In this document: positions 14,384 to 22,027 of the stretch, one piece after another
How the letters are laid out: every line of letters starts with the position of its first letter
Numbering within the stretch: the stretch's first letter is position 1
Assembly: GCF_000349565.1 (NCBI RefSeq)
Contig: NZ_KB714620.1
Location: forward strand, 264,287-302,167
Source of the DNA: Curtobacterium flaccumfaciens UCD-AKU
GTDB taxonomy: Bacteria; Actinomycetota; Actinomycetes; Actinomycetales; Microbacteriaceae
DNA: 37,881 nucleotides
Reading direction: 5' to 3'
Notes under the pieces: generated by a model
The model's database searches: none
The model's input: the letters and a program-made list of their open reading frames with translations, nothing else
Told to the model about the DNA's origin: nothing
Program-made: the position numbers and the translations under genes

Positions 14384-15555
14384 AGGCGCTCTGTTGGACC
14401 GGGGTCAACGAGACCGCGGTGGAGACGGTGGAGGACCCGAAGATCCTCAACGATCACGACGTGATCCTGAAGGTGCGTCTGAGCACCACCTGCGGGTCGG
14501 ACCTGCACCTGCTCGGCGGGTACATCCCGACCATGCGATCCGGTGACGTCCTGGGGCACGAGTTCATGGGCGAGGTCGTCGAGACGGGATCGGCCGTCAC
14601 GAAGCACAAGGTGGGCGACCGGGTCGTCGTCTGCTCGTTCATCGCCTGCGGGCAGTGCTGGTACTGCACCCACGGGCAGTTCTCACTCTGCGACAATGGC
14701 AACCCGAACCCGGGCTTGACCGAGGCGATGTGGGGATCGTCGATCGGCGGATGCTTCGCCTACAGCCACGCGCTCGGCGGGTTCGCGGGCAGCCACGCCG
14801 AGTACGTCCGCGTGCCCTACGCCGATCAGGGGGCGTTCACGGTCCCCGACGGCGTGTCCGACACGGCCGCCCTGTTCGCCTCCGATGCCGCACCCACCGG
14901 GTGGACCGGAGCCGACCTGGCCGGGATCACCCCGGGTGACACCGTCGCAGTGTGGGGCGCCGGAGGTGTGGGCCAGATGGCCGCTCGTGCGGCGATGCTC
15001 CTCGGCGCCGAGCAGGTGATCGTGATCGACCGCCTGCCCGAACGGCTGCGACAGGTGCGCGAGCACATCGGTGCCGAGACGCTCGACTACACGAGCGACG
15101 CCGTGCTCCCAGAACTCAAGGAACGCACCGGCGGTCGGGGTCCCGACGTCTGCATCGAGGCCGTCGGCATGGAAGCGCACGGTACCGGACCGCTGTACCT
15201 GTACGACCACGCCAAGCAGCAGCTGCGGTTGCAGACCGACCGGCCGACCGCCCTGCGCGAGGCCATCTACGCCTGCCGGAAGGGCGGCAGCCTGTTCTCG
15301 CTCGGGGTCTTCGGTGGGCTCGTCGACAAGTTCCCGTTCGGCGCGATCATGAACAAGGGCATGACGGTCCGCGGCGCCCAGCAGCACGGGCACCGCTACA
15401 TCCCGATGATCCTCGACCGCATCGCCGCGGGAGAGATCAGCACCGAGCACCTCGCCACGCACGTGATGCCACTGTCGCAAGGGCCGCGCGGGTACGAGAT
15501 GTTCAAGAACAAGGACGACGGCTGCGTCAGGGCCGTCTTCACCCCCGGCGTGTGA
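14380..15555 (+). CDS. Zinc-dependent alcohol dehydrogenase (formaldehyde-dehydrogenase-like, MDR family)
   Basis: A 391-aa medium-chain dehydrogenase. Catalytic zinc ligands are C38 (TTCGSD) and H60-E61 (GHEF); structural zinc ligands are C90, C93, C96 and C104. The NAD(P)-binding loop GAGGVG is at 193-198. The long insert and the motif WGSSIGGCFAYSHALGGFAGSHAE match the glutathione-independent FDH-like branch of COG1063. The GTG at 14380 overlaps the upstream stop and has GAGGAGGG 6 bases ahead. It oxidises an alcohol or aldehyde in the cytoplasm; the exact substrate is not evident. Such genes often belong to general stress or detoxification operons. Confidence 0.9.
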   Translation: MKALCWTGVNETAVETVEDPKILNDHDVILKVRLSTTCGSDLHLLGGYIPTMRSGDVLGHEFMGEVVETGSAVTKHKVGDRVVVCSFIACGQCWYCTHGQFSLCDNGNPNPGLTEAMWGSSIGGCFAYSHALGGFAGSHAEYVRVPYADQGAFTVPDGVSDTAALFASDAAPTGWTGADLAGITPGDTVAVWGAGGVGQMAARAAMLLGAEQVIVIDRLPERLRQVREHIGAETLDYTSDAVLPELKERTGGRGPDVCIEAVGMEAHGTGPLYLYDHAKQQLRLQTDRPTALREAIYACRKGGSLFSLGVFGGLVDKFPFGAIMNKGMTVRGAQQHGHRYIPMILDRIAAGEISTEHLATHVMPLSQGPRGYEMFKNKDDGCVRAVFTPGV

Positions 15556-15592
15556 CGACCGACCACGCAACGGAGCGGAGGAAGGAACGATC

Positions 15593-15610
15593 ATGAAGGC
15601 ACGACGATGA
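15593..15610 (+). other. Five-codon mini-ORF (MKARR) between two operon genes
   Basis: A good ribosome-binding site, GGAGGAAGGA at 15577-15586, stands 6 bases before an ATG that encodes only MKARR and then stops in an ATGA overlap with the DUF1345 start. It may be a coupling peptide. Alternatively it is the scar of a deleted second dehydrogenase, because that gene also starts MKA. Confidence 0.4.
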
Positions 15611-16245
15611 ACGATCGGATTCTCTCCACGCGCCGGGCGCTCGTCACCGTGGGGATCGGGGTCCTGGTCGGGGTCGCGTTGACCCTCACCGGGGCTCCGT
15701 CCCTCGGGCCGCTCGCGGCCTGGTGCACGGCCGGCCTGATCGCGCTGGTCCAGGTCTGGCACAAGTGCTGGCGCCAGGACGCCGACGGCACCGAGCGTCT
15801 CGCACGCGAGGAGTCCGAGACACGGGTCAGTGACAACGCGCTCATCGTGGCCTGTTTCGCGAGTCTCGCCGCCGTCGTCCTGGCGCTGAGCGAAGCCAGC
15901 CAGGCGCGAGATCCGGCTTCGGTCGCGGCGGTCATCCTGGGTGTGCTCGGCACGATGGTCGCGTGGGCGTTGGTCAACACGGTCTACGCCCTGAAGTACG
16001 CCCGGACCTTCTTCCTCGACCACCGGGGCGGCGGGTTCGACGTCAAGCAGGACGGGCGACCGACCTACAGCGACTTTGCCTACTTCGCCTTCACGATCGG
16101 CATGTCGTACGCGGCACCAGAGGTCGAGCCGGACGACAGTGAGACCCGGCGGAAGGCGTTGCCGCACGCGCTGCTGTCGTACTTCTTCGGAACGGTGCTC
16201 ATCGCGGTGGCCATCAATCTGGTGACGAACCTCGGTCAGGGGTGA
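15607..16245 (+). CDS. DUF1345 integral membrane protein
   Basis: A 212-aa membrane protein with about five segments (near 12-30, 36-50, 78-95, 104-125 and 188-207). The conserved DUF1345 block YSDFAYFAFTIGMSYAAPEV is at about 154-173, followed by RRKALPHALLSYFFGTVLIA. It is the last gene of the leader, cyclase-like, dehydrogenase series. The function of the family is unknown; linkage with the dehydrogenase suggests a stress-related role. Confidence 0.82.
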   Translation: MNDRILSTRRALVTVGIGVLVGVALTLTGAPSLGPLAAWCTAGLIALVQVWHKCWRQDADGTERLAREESETRVSDNALIVACFASLAAVVLALSEASQARDPASVAAVILGVLGTMVAWALVNTVYALKYARTFFLDHRGGGFDVKQDGRPTYSDFAYFAFTIGMSYAAPEVEPDDSETRRKALPHALLSYFFGTVLIAVAINLVTNLGQG

Positions 16246-16280
16246 GCGGAGGGATCCTCGTCGACCCTAGGCTGACCGAC

Positions 16281-16583
16281 GTGACCGACCTCGCTCCTGA
16301 CCAGACCGCGCCGAACGCCGCAGGGTTCCCCGCATCGGCAGCCGTGCCGCTACCGCCCCTCAGCCTGCTTGCGGTGGTGGCGATCGCTCTCGCGTTCGTC
16401 GCGCCGATCGGCGGTCTCGTCGTCGGGTTCATCGCGCGGCGCGACGTGCGGCTGACCGGTGAGCGGGGTGACGGCATCGCGTTCGCGGCGATCCTGATCG
16501 GGGCGACGCTGACGTTGTTCGGGATCATCGTGCCGCTGTTCCTCGGCGGCGCGGGGATCCTCGACCTGGACCTGCGGCTCTGA
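16281..16583 (+). CDS. Small two-helix membrane protein (DUF4190-like)
   Basis: A 100-aa protein with a proline/alanine-rich N-terminus and two membrane helices separated by FIARRDVRLTGERGDG, the arrangement of DUF4190-type proteins. I prefer the GTG at 16281, because a TAGGCT hexamer at 16268-16273 ends 7 bases before it, the pattern of a leaderless transcript. An earlier GTG at 16242 overlapping the DUF1345 stop would add 13 residues. The function is unknown. Confidence 0.7.
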   Translation: MTDLAPDQTAPNAAGFPASAAVPLPPLSLLAVVAIALAFVAPIGGLVVGFIARRDVRLTGERGDGIAFAAILIGATLTLFGIIVPLFLGGAGILDLDLRL

Positions 16584-16599
16584 TCGCTAGCCTTCCGGC

Positions 16600-17097
16600 A
16601 TGGGGAACCACGACGGCGCGATGCCCATCCGATCGGCGACGGTCCACGATGCCGGGGCGATCGCCCACGTGCACGCGGCCTCGTGGCGTGAGACGTACGG
16701 CCGGTTCGTCGACGATCCGGACACGAACCCGTGGTTCGACGTGGGTCGGCGGAACGACATGTGGCGGTCGATGCTCGCCGACCCCTCGACGTGCCGGGGC
16801 GTGCGTGTTGCGCTCGACGACACCGGCGTCATCGGCTTCGCTGCCGTGCAGCCGACGCCCGGACCCGAGGCCGCCCCACCCGAGGAACTGACGATGCTGT
16901 ACGTCCTCGCCCGCGCGCACGGAACCGGCACCGGCCAGGCGCTGCTCGACGACCTGCTCGCCGATCGTCCGGCGTCGCTGTGGGCGGCCGCGGACAACCC
17001 TCGGGCACACGCCTTCTACCAGCGGAACGGCTTCACGCCCGACGGCGCGGAATCGGCGTTCGGACCGATCCCGCTGACGGTCCGGCTGGCGCGCTGA
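16600..17097 (+). CDS. GNAT family N-acetyltransferase
   Basis: A 165-aa acetyltransferase. The acetyl-CoA loop is RAHGTGTGQALL (105-116) and the C-terminal motif is NPRAHAFYQRNGF (132-144), both typical of GNAT enzymes. A TAGCCT hexamer (16588-16593) ends 6 bases before the ATG and no Shine-Dalgarno sequence is present, so the mRNA is probably leaderless. The acceptor substrate is unknown. Confidence 0.88.
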   Translation: MGNHDGAMPIRSATVHDAGAIAHVHAASWRETYGRFVDDPDTNPWFDVGRRNDMWRSMLADPSTCRGVRVALDDTGVIGFAAVQPTPGPEAAPPEELTMLYVLARAHGTGTGQALLDDLLADRPASLWAAADNPRAHAFYQRNGFTPDGAESAFGPIPLTVRLAR

Positions 17098-17100
17098 GGA

Positions 17101-18153
17101 TCAGTCCGCCACGGGAGCCGACAGGTCCCAGACGGTGTCGGCCTCGTACTGCTCGGACCAACCGCGCCGCATCCGGGCGGCGGCGCGGTCGAAGGCGTCG
17201 ACGACGTCGGTGTCCGGCGTCAGGAGCGCCTGCAGGCGGAGCCCGTCGAACAGTGCGACGAGCTGCTGCGCGCCGCGGATCGGGTCCATGGTCGCGGGCT
17301 CACGGCCGGCGTGGACGTCTCGCTGCAGCGCGGTCCGGACCGTCTCGCGGAACTGCAGGTAGGCCGACCGGTAGTAGTCGGCACCGTCGGTGGACGGGTC
17401 GGTGGAGACGGCCAGCGTGGCGGCGATCAAGCGCATGAGGGCCGGATCCTCGGCGTGGGCCGCGAGCAGCGCGTGCAGGAACGCCACCGTCCCCTTTTCG
17501 CCGGCGAGCGGGAGCAGCGGGGCCGACACTGCCCGGGTCCACCGCATCACGGCGGCAGCGAGCAGCGCGGGCTCGGACGGGAACAGCTCGAGGATCTCCG
17601 CCTGCCGCATCCCCGACCGGGACGCGACGTCCTCGAGCGAGAAGCGTGAGAGTCCACCGTCGTGCAGGACGGCGATGGCGCCGTTGATCGCCCGGGTGCG
17701 CGGGACTTCCTCGTCCGCGGCGTTCTGGTTCGTCAGCGGTGCCAGCGGGTGCTTCCGGAACCAGTCCAGCAGCGCACGTGCGCGGGACGCCCCGAACGCC
17801 GGGTCGGTCGGACGACCGGCGGTGAACAGGTCGCTGAACCCGGGAACGTCCTGCATCAGCGGGTCGAGCGACTGGAACGCCATCGACCAGTCCGGGAACG
17901 AGCGCCGGGCGATCGGCTCGTCGAGCAGCACCCGGACGTTCGTGTGCCGCGGGTCGGCCTGGACCTGGTCGAAGCGCTGCCGGACGACGTCGTCCTCGCC
18001 CTCGATGATGCCGATGCAGTTGTCGTCGCGGTGCGCGAGCATGCCCGTGACACCGAGTCGTGTGTTCTTCTCGCGGCCGACCGCCAGGATCTGGGCGAGT
18101 TCGGAATCCGTGATCGGACGGGTCTGGGTGCTGGTGTAGACGAGTGATCGCAT
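17101..18153 (-). CDS. BLUF photoreceptor domain fused to a TetR-like regulator
   Basis: A 350-aa protein. Residues 1-95 form a BLUF (blue light using FAD) domain: Y6 in LVYTST, N30 in KNTRLGVTG, EGEDDVV at 51-57, DPRH at 67-70 and FPDWSMAF at 86-93, equivalent to AppA Y21, N45, the EG loop and the W104/M106 strand. The position of the essential AppA Gln63 holds glycine (G48 in CIGIIEG), so a normal BLUF photocycle is not expected. Residues 96-150 are a linker. Residues 153-350 look like a TetR regulator, with HTH FSLEDVASRSGMRQAEILELF at about 171-191 and a helical C-terminal domain (ALFDGLRLQALL). AGGAAG lies 7 bases before the ATG. The perfect palindrome at 18233-18259 is probably its operator. 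It may be a light-, redox- or flavin-responsive repressor. Confidence 0.85.
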   Translation of the reverse strand: MRSLVYTSTQTRPITDSELAQILAVGREKNTRLGVTGMLAHRDDNCIGIIEGEDDVVRQRFDQVQADPRHTNVRVLLDEPIARRSFPDWSMAFQSLDPLMQDVPGFSDLFTAGRPTDPAFGASRARALLDWFRKHPLAPLTNQNAADEEVPRTRAINGAIAVLHDGGLSRFSLEDVASRSGMRQAEILELFPSEPALLAAAVMRWTRAVSAPLLPLAGEKGTVAFLHALLAAHAEDPALMRLIAATLAVSTDPSTDGADYYRSAYLQFRETVRTALQRDVHAGREPATMDPIRGAQQLVALFDGLRLQALLTPDTDVVDAFDRAAARMRRGWSEQYEADTVWDLSAPVAD

Positions 18154-18232
18154 GGTGCTGCTTCCTGGTCGGACGGTCCCCCGGTGTGGGAGGCGCCGCC
18201 GTGTCGAACCCGAATCGACTCGACGGCACCTC

Positions 18233-18259
18233 GTGGTCACCGTAACCAGCGGTGACCAC
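18233..18259. promoter_or_regulatory. Perfect 9-9-9 palindrome upstream of the BLUF-TetR gene
   Basis: GTGGTCACC and GGTGACCAC are separated by nine bases, 80-106 bases upstream of the BLUF-TetR start codon. On the minus strand a TANNNT hexamer (TACGGT) lies inside the palindrome, so a bound dimer would cover the promoter. TetR autoregulation is the natural reading, but it is not demonstrated. The rest of 18154-18406 shows no gene. Confidence 0.55.
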
Positions 18260-18406
18260 CTTCACTGCGACGCAAGACGGTCCGTGGCTGTCCGGCACCC
18301 GGAGGATGCCGACCTCTGAATGGAACCATCCGACGGTCCTCGGCGGTACCCCCACTACGGGGAACGCTCGTTCTCCGGCGGTCGCTCGTGGCGCTCGTGG
18401 CGCACG

Positions 18407-18901
18407 TCAGGTTGCGCGGTCGCCTGTTCCAGGCGTCTCGACGATGCGGTCACCCGTCGTCGGGTCCCATCCGACCGTGCGGGGTTCGGCTGCTCGAGGA
18501 CGCCGTGCATCCCGCGGGAAGAACGGTCGTGCGCTCGGCAGGTAGCTGAGCACCGCCGCGACGACGATGCAGACGGCGTCGACGAGGCTCCGGTCCATGC
18601 CGTCGGTGGCGATGGTGATCACCGCGCTGCAGGCGGTCAGCCCGGCGATGATCGCGAGCCAGAGTCGCGCGTTCCCGGAGCCTCGTCCCATCAGCGTCGC
18701 AAGCCACAGGAACAGTGCCGACCAGGCGAGGACGAAGAGGAGCCCGAGCGACGCCCCGATGATCGCGCCGCCGGCTTCGCGCATGGACACGACGATGCCG
18801 GGCGCCGCGGCCGCGAGGCTGATGACGACGGAAACCCACCAGAGCGCCACGGCGACCGTGACGACCCGCGGTCGTGTGCGCTGTTCGGTGCGCTGTTCCA
18901 T
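18407..18901 (-). CDS. Four-helix membrane protein of unknown function
   Basis: A 164-aa protein with four predicted membrane helices (about 12-38, 47-70, 80-97 and 105-122) and a hydrophilic, arginine/proline-rich cytoplasmic tail. A GGGGGAG ribosome-binding site precedes the ATG. It shares direction with the BLUF-TetR gene but is separated from it by 253 bp containing the palindrome. I do not recognise the family. Confidence 0.75.
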   Translation of the reverse strand: MEQRTEQRTRPRVVTVAVALWWVSVVISLAAAAPGIVVSMREAGGAIIGASLGLLFVLAWSALFLWLATLMGRGSGNARLWLAIIAGLTACSAVITIATDGMDRSLVDAVCIVVAAVLSYLPSARPFFPRDARRPRAAEPRTVGWDPTTGDRIVETPGTGDRAT

Positions 18902-18940
18902 CAGGTGCTCCCCCGTCGTGCCGGATCCGGCACGACGATC

Positions 18941-19204
18941 CTACGGTGACGGCTGACGCACTCCGGCCATGCGCGATCGGCGGAGGATGACCAGTCCCAC
19001 GGTCAGTCCGGCTGCGAGTAAGGCGAAGGTCAGGAACGACGCGAACCCGATCGTCACCAGCCGGTCGTGCGGCGCACCGACACCCAGGAGCAGCCGAAGC
19101 GTGAGCAACGGCACCACGACGGCGGCCGTCCACGAGGCGATCACCAACACCGAGAGCAAGATGACCGAGCCCCGGTGCGGAGCCGTCCCGGGGGCGTTAG
19201 TCAT
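18941..19204 (-). CDS. Small two-helix membrane protein
   Basis: An 87-aa protein starting MTNAPGTAPHRG, with two hydrophobic helices (about 14-38 and 51-75) joined by GVGAPHDRL and a basic C-terminus. I chose the ATG at 19204 over the in-frame ATG at 19216, because the longer form only adds four residues and neither has a clear ribosome-binding site. The family and function are unknown. Confidence 0.65.
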   Translation of the reverse strand: MTNAPGTAPHRGSVILLSVLVIASWTAAVVVPLLTLRLLLGVGAPHDRLVTIGFASFLTFALLAAGLTVGLVILRRSRMAGVRQPSP

Positions 19205-19237
19205 GCGACCATCCAACCAGTGGCCTGGTGCGAGCCC

Positions 19238-19384
19238 CTAGGGGCGGTAGTCCTCACGACGCGGCAGGAGCTCGGCCGCGTGGGAATCGATGTACGGCTT
19301 CGCGCCCAGCATCCCGCCGATCGTCTTCGCGACCGTCGTGAGCAACGCTCCGAGCCCCCGTGCCACGATGCTCAAGATCCTCAT
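19238..19384 (-). CDS. 48-aa amphipathic small protein
   Basis: The frame starting at the ATG at 19384 is preceded by a strong AGGGGG ribosome-binding site. It encodes MRILSIVARGLGALLTTVAK, then TIGGMLGAKPYIDS and a charged end LLPRREDYRP. The first 28 residues form a cationic hydrophobic helix and the rest is polar. There is no signal cleavage site or double-glycine leader. It could be a small membrane-associated protein; a bacteriocin-like role is possible but unsupported. Confidence 0.55.
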   Translation of the reverse strand: MRILSIVARGLGALLTTVAKTIGGMLGAKPYIDSHAAELLPRREDYRP

Positions 19385-19536
19385 GGTGCCCCCTCGTCGG
19401 ACCGACCTGCGGTGTCGGACTCTTCCCGTCACACCGTACGCGGAAGGCCGTGCCCCCGCCAGGGACGGCAGACTCTCGGGCCCGTCGTCGATCGTCGTCG
19501 CGCATAGGCTGGACGCCCGACCGGGGAGGAGCCGCG

Positions 19537-19989
19537 ATGCCGGTGGTCCGCGAGCGAGTGCCGTTGTGGCGCACGCCCTGGTGGCACCCTCGCCGCTGGG
19601 AAGCGCGCATGTGGGTGCTGCTCGTCGCTGCTGCTGCTGGCGGCGTCCTCCGCGAAGTGGCGCATCCGTTCTACGACGACGGGGTCGAGGCGATCGTGAA
19701 CTGGCTCGGCCTCTGCATCCCGGGATGTGTGATCGCGTACGTCGTGGTCGGTCGGTGGAAGAAGGGTCTCACCACGCTGTGGAAGCCGTCCTGGCGCGAG
19801 CTCCGACGGATCCTGGTCGCGGCACCGCTCGGGGTGCTGGCCCTGCGGCTGCTCATCGAGGACGACCGCGTGGTTGTGGCTGCTCGCCGGGGTGTCCGCC
19901 GCGCTGCTCGCGCTCGCAGTGGCTCGCTGGGGCGCTGCCCACCGCGATCGTCGACGTCGGACGAATGCGTACGGGACGGTGTCCGCTGA
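19537..19989 (+). CDS. Membrane protein with a likely frameshift near its 3' end
   Basis: The ATG at 19537 follows GGGGAGGAG, and a TAGGCT -10-like hexamer lies at 19505-19510. The first ~108 residues hold a tryptophan-rich N-terminus (RTPWWHPRRWEARMW), three hydrophobic segments and a basic loop. After RLLIE (near 19860) this frame becomes an implausible arginine-rich tail ending at 19989. One base fewer in the GAGGAC run would continue into TTAWLWLLAGVSAALLALAV, a clean membrane helix, and then a hydrophilic end reading SADPYA before a stop at 20000-20002. The gene is probably a frameshifted three- to four-helix membrane protein. Confidence 0.5.
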   Translation: MPVVRERVPLWRTPWWHPRRWEARMWVLLVAAAAGGVLREVAHPFYDDGVEAIVNWLGLCIPGCVIAYVVVGRWKKGLTTLWKPSWRELRRILVAAPLGVLALRLLIEDDRVVVAARRGVRRAARARSGSLGRCPPRSSTSDECVRDGVR

Positions 19990-20025
19990 CCCCTACGCGT
20001 AGCTCCCGATGGGGTTCGTCGATCC

Positions 20026-21210
20026 CTACGCGTCCTGTGCCGAGTCGGTCTTCGACGGCAACCGCGATGCCACGAGCGTCCCGACCAGCGCCACCACCGC
20101 GAAGGCCGCGAACCCGAACGGCAGCCCGATCGCGCTGCCGACACCACCGACGACGAGCGGTCCGACGGCGTCCCCGGTCTCGCGCCCGAGCTCCGCGGAG
20201 CCCATGGTGCGACCGAACCGATCCGGCGGAGTCGTCCCGGCGAGGTGCGCGAACGCAACGGGCGTCAGCGTGGCGACACCGGCCCCGGCGAGCAGGGCCG
20301 CGATGAAGACGGCCACCACCGAGGGTGCCACGGCGACCACCAGGAAGGCCGCGGCAACCGCGGCCGTCCCGGCCACACCCGCGACCCCGGTACCGAGGCG
20401 CCCGGCGTCGTGCAGTCGACCGGCGACGGGCTGCACGAGCGACGACGTCACGGCGAGGACGGCGACCGCGAGCGTCGAAACCAGGAGCGGGATGCCGGCC
20501 TCGGTGCCGAGCGCCGGGAGCATCCCGGTCAGCGCGCCGATCGCAGCGCTGCCGACGGCCAGCACGACGACCGGGATCAGGAACTGGCGGTCCGTGGCCG
20601 CTCGGACCATCACGGCGAGCGTGGCCCGCTGCCGGGGCAGGGGCACGATCGGCTCGACGGCGACGAACACCGCCACCGCGGTCACCAGGGCCATCACGAC
20701 GAGGATCCCGAAGAGCCACTGCGTGCTGCCGAACTGCACCACGAGTGCACCGATGACCGGTCCCCCGGCGTAGCCGAGACCCTTCCACGAGCCGTACCGA
20801 CCGAAGTACGTCCCCCGACGGTTCGCCGGCACGAGACGGGCGACCGCGGCGGACGATGCCGGCGAGAACGCGGAGGCGCCGGCACCCTGCAGCAGACGCG
20901 CGAGGCCGAGCCAGAACGGTCCGGTCCCGAAGACGTCGATGAGTGAGGCCGCTGCGAACACGACGAGTCCGCCGACGATCACCGGTCGCGGCCCGATGCG
21001 GTCGGACAGTGCGCCGAAGACCGGCTTGAGGACGAGTTCGGCGACGTCGTAGAGCGCCAGGAAGAGCCCGAGCCACGCGAGCGTCAGGCCGAGTTCGAGG
21101 TGCTCGCCGCCGACCGCTGCGGCGATGCTGTTTGCCCCGAAGGCGGTCACGAACCCTGCGGCGTACAGCGGCGCGAGCCGAGGGGCAGTGGTCGTCGACG
21201 GGGCGGTCAC
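20026..21210 (-). CDS. Major facilitator superfamily transporter (drug-efflux type)
   Basis: A 394-aa, roughly 12-helix MFS protein. Motif A between helices 2 and 3 reads GALSDRIGPRPV, and the helix 5 region GGPVIGALVV resembles motif C of drug/proton antiporters. I start it at the GTG at 21210, where the sequence VTAPSTTTAP begins 7 bases after AAGGTGAG; the frame extends 12 codons upstream with no better site. It probably exports a small hydrophobic compound. Its 3' end faces the frameshifted membrane protein gene, 23 bp away. Confidence 0.85.
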   Translation of the reverse strand: MTAPSTTTAPRLAPLYAAGFVTAFGANSIAAAVGGEHLELGLTLAWLGLFLALYDVAELVLKPVFGALSDRIGPRPVIVGGLVVFAAASLIDVFGTGPFWLGLARLLQGAGASAFSPASSAAVARLVPANRRGTYFGRYGSWKGLGYAGGPVIGALVVQFGSTQWLFGILVVMALVTAVAVFVAVEPIVPLPRQRATLAVMVRAATDRQFLIPVVVLAVGSAAIGALTGMLPALGTEAGIPLLVSTLAVAVLAVTSSLVQPVAGRLHDAGRLGTGVAGVAGTAAVAAAFLVVAVAPSVVAVFIAALLAGAGVATLTPVAFAHLAGTTPPDRFGRTMGSAELGRETGDAVGPLVVGGVGSAIGLPFGFAAFAVVALVGTLVASRLPSKTDSAQDA

Positions 21211-21398
21211 GTGCTCACCTTGGCCGACCACGGGCCGGACCGCCAACGCTCACGATCATTCCTCGTGACTGCGTGACGCTCTGCCTCGTCCACGATCGGC
21301 CATCCCTTCGCCGGTGTGTCTGCGGTGTCCACGGGGTGGCGCAGCCTCGGATCAAGCGTGTCGAAACCCTCACTGTTCGGCCTCGATCGACATGACGT

Positions 21399-21411
21399 TG
21401 ACGAATCGTCA
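21399..21411. promoter_or_regulatory. Short palindrome upstream of a membrane protein gene
   Basis: TGACGA-A-TCGTCA, a perfect 13-base palindrome, lies 25 bases upstream of the ATG at 21437. It could be an operator, but it is short enough to occur by chance. The remainder of 21211-21436 shows no gene. Confidence 0.25.
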
Positions 21412-21436
21412 GCGACCGCGACGCATGATGGGTGGC

Positions 21437-21898
21437 ATGAAACAGTGGACTTCCGCAGAGACCACCGAGCTCATCGTCAAGAGCTGGTTGTGGATGACGC
21501 TCCTCACCGCGCCGGTCGCCACCGTCATCGCCGTCGCGTGGTGGAACCCCATCGCCCTCTCCCTCTTCGTGCCGGCCTCGCTCATCTTCACCGGCATCGG
21601 AGCAGCCATCGGCGGCATCGCCTCCATCCCCTTCTCCCACGGACTCGGCCGAGCCCTGATGCGAGTCCGGAGCCGCCTCGTCCATGCCATCGCACACTCC
21701 CTGCTCGCCGGCGCGCTCGCGGCAGCCTGCCTCGCGCTCTTCCTCGTCATGAACGATGGGGACGACCTCTCGACGTGGCCGCTCATCGCGTCCGTAGCCG
21801 CCGGCATCGCCGCGGCGATCGCACGGTGGCGGCTCGACCGCACCAGGACGACGGCAGAGCCGACAGCAGCGGACGTCGTCGACGACGCCGGGGCCTAG
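21437..21898 (+). CDS. Four-helix membrane protein of unknown function
   Basis: A 153-aa protein starting MKQWTSAETTELIVKSW with four membrane helices (about 17-33, 37-60, 76-102 and 112-130) and a polar threonine/aspartate-rich tail. An alternative ATG lies 12 bases upstream. I do not recognise the family. Confidence 0.7.
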   Translation: MKQWTSAETTELIVKSWLWMTLLTAPVATVIAVAWWNPIALSLFVPASLIFTGIGAAIGGIASIPFSHGLGRALMRVRSRLVHAIAHSLLAGALAAACLALFLVMNDGDDLSTWPLIASVAAGIAAAIARWRLDRTRTTAEPTAADVVDDAGA

Positions 21899-22027
21899 CC
21901 GGACCACGACCAGCGCCCGTCGGGACTGTCAACGGGAAAGAGGGGTGTCGGCGCCGGTGCCGGGGGATGTACTCGAGTTCGTCTGAGGTGGCGACGGCCA
22001 CGTCCGACCGGTCGATAGGGTCGGTTC

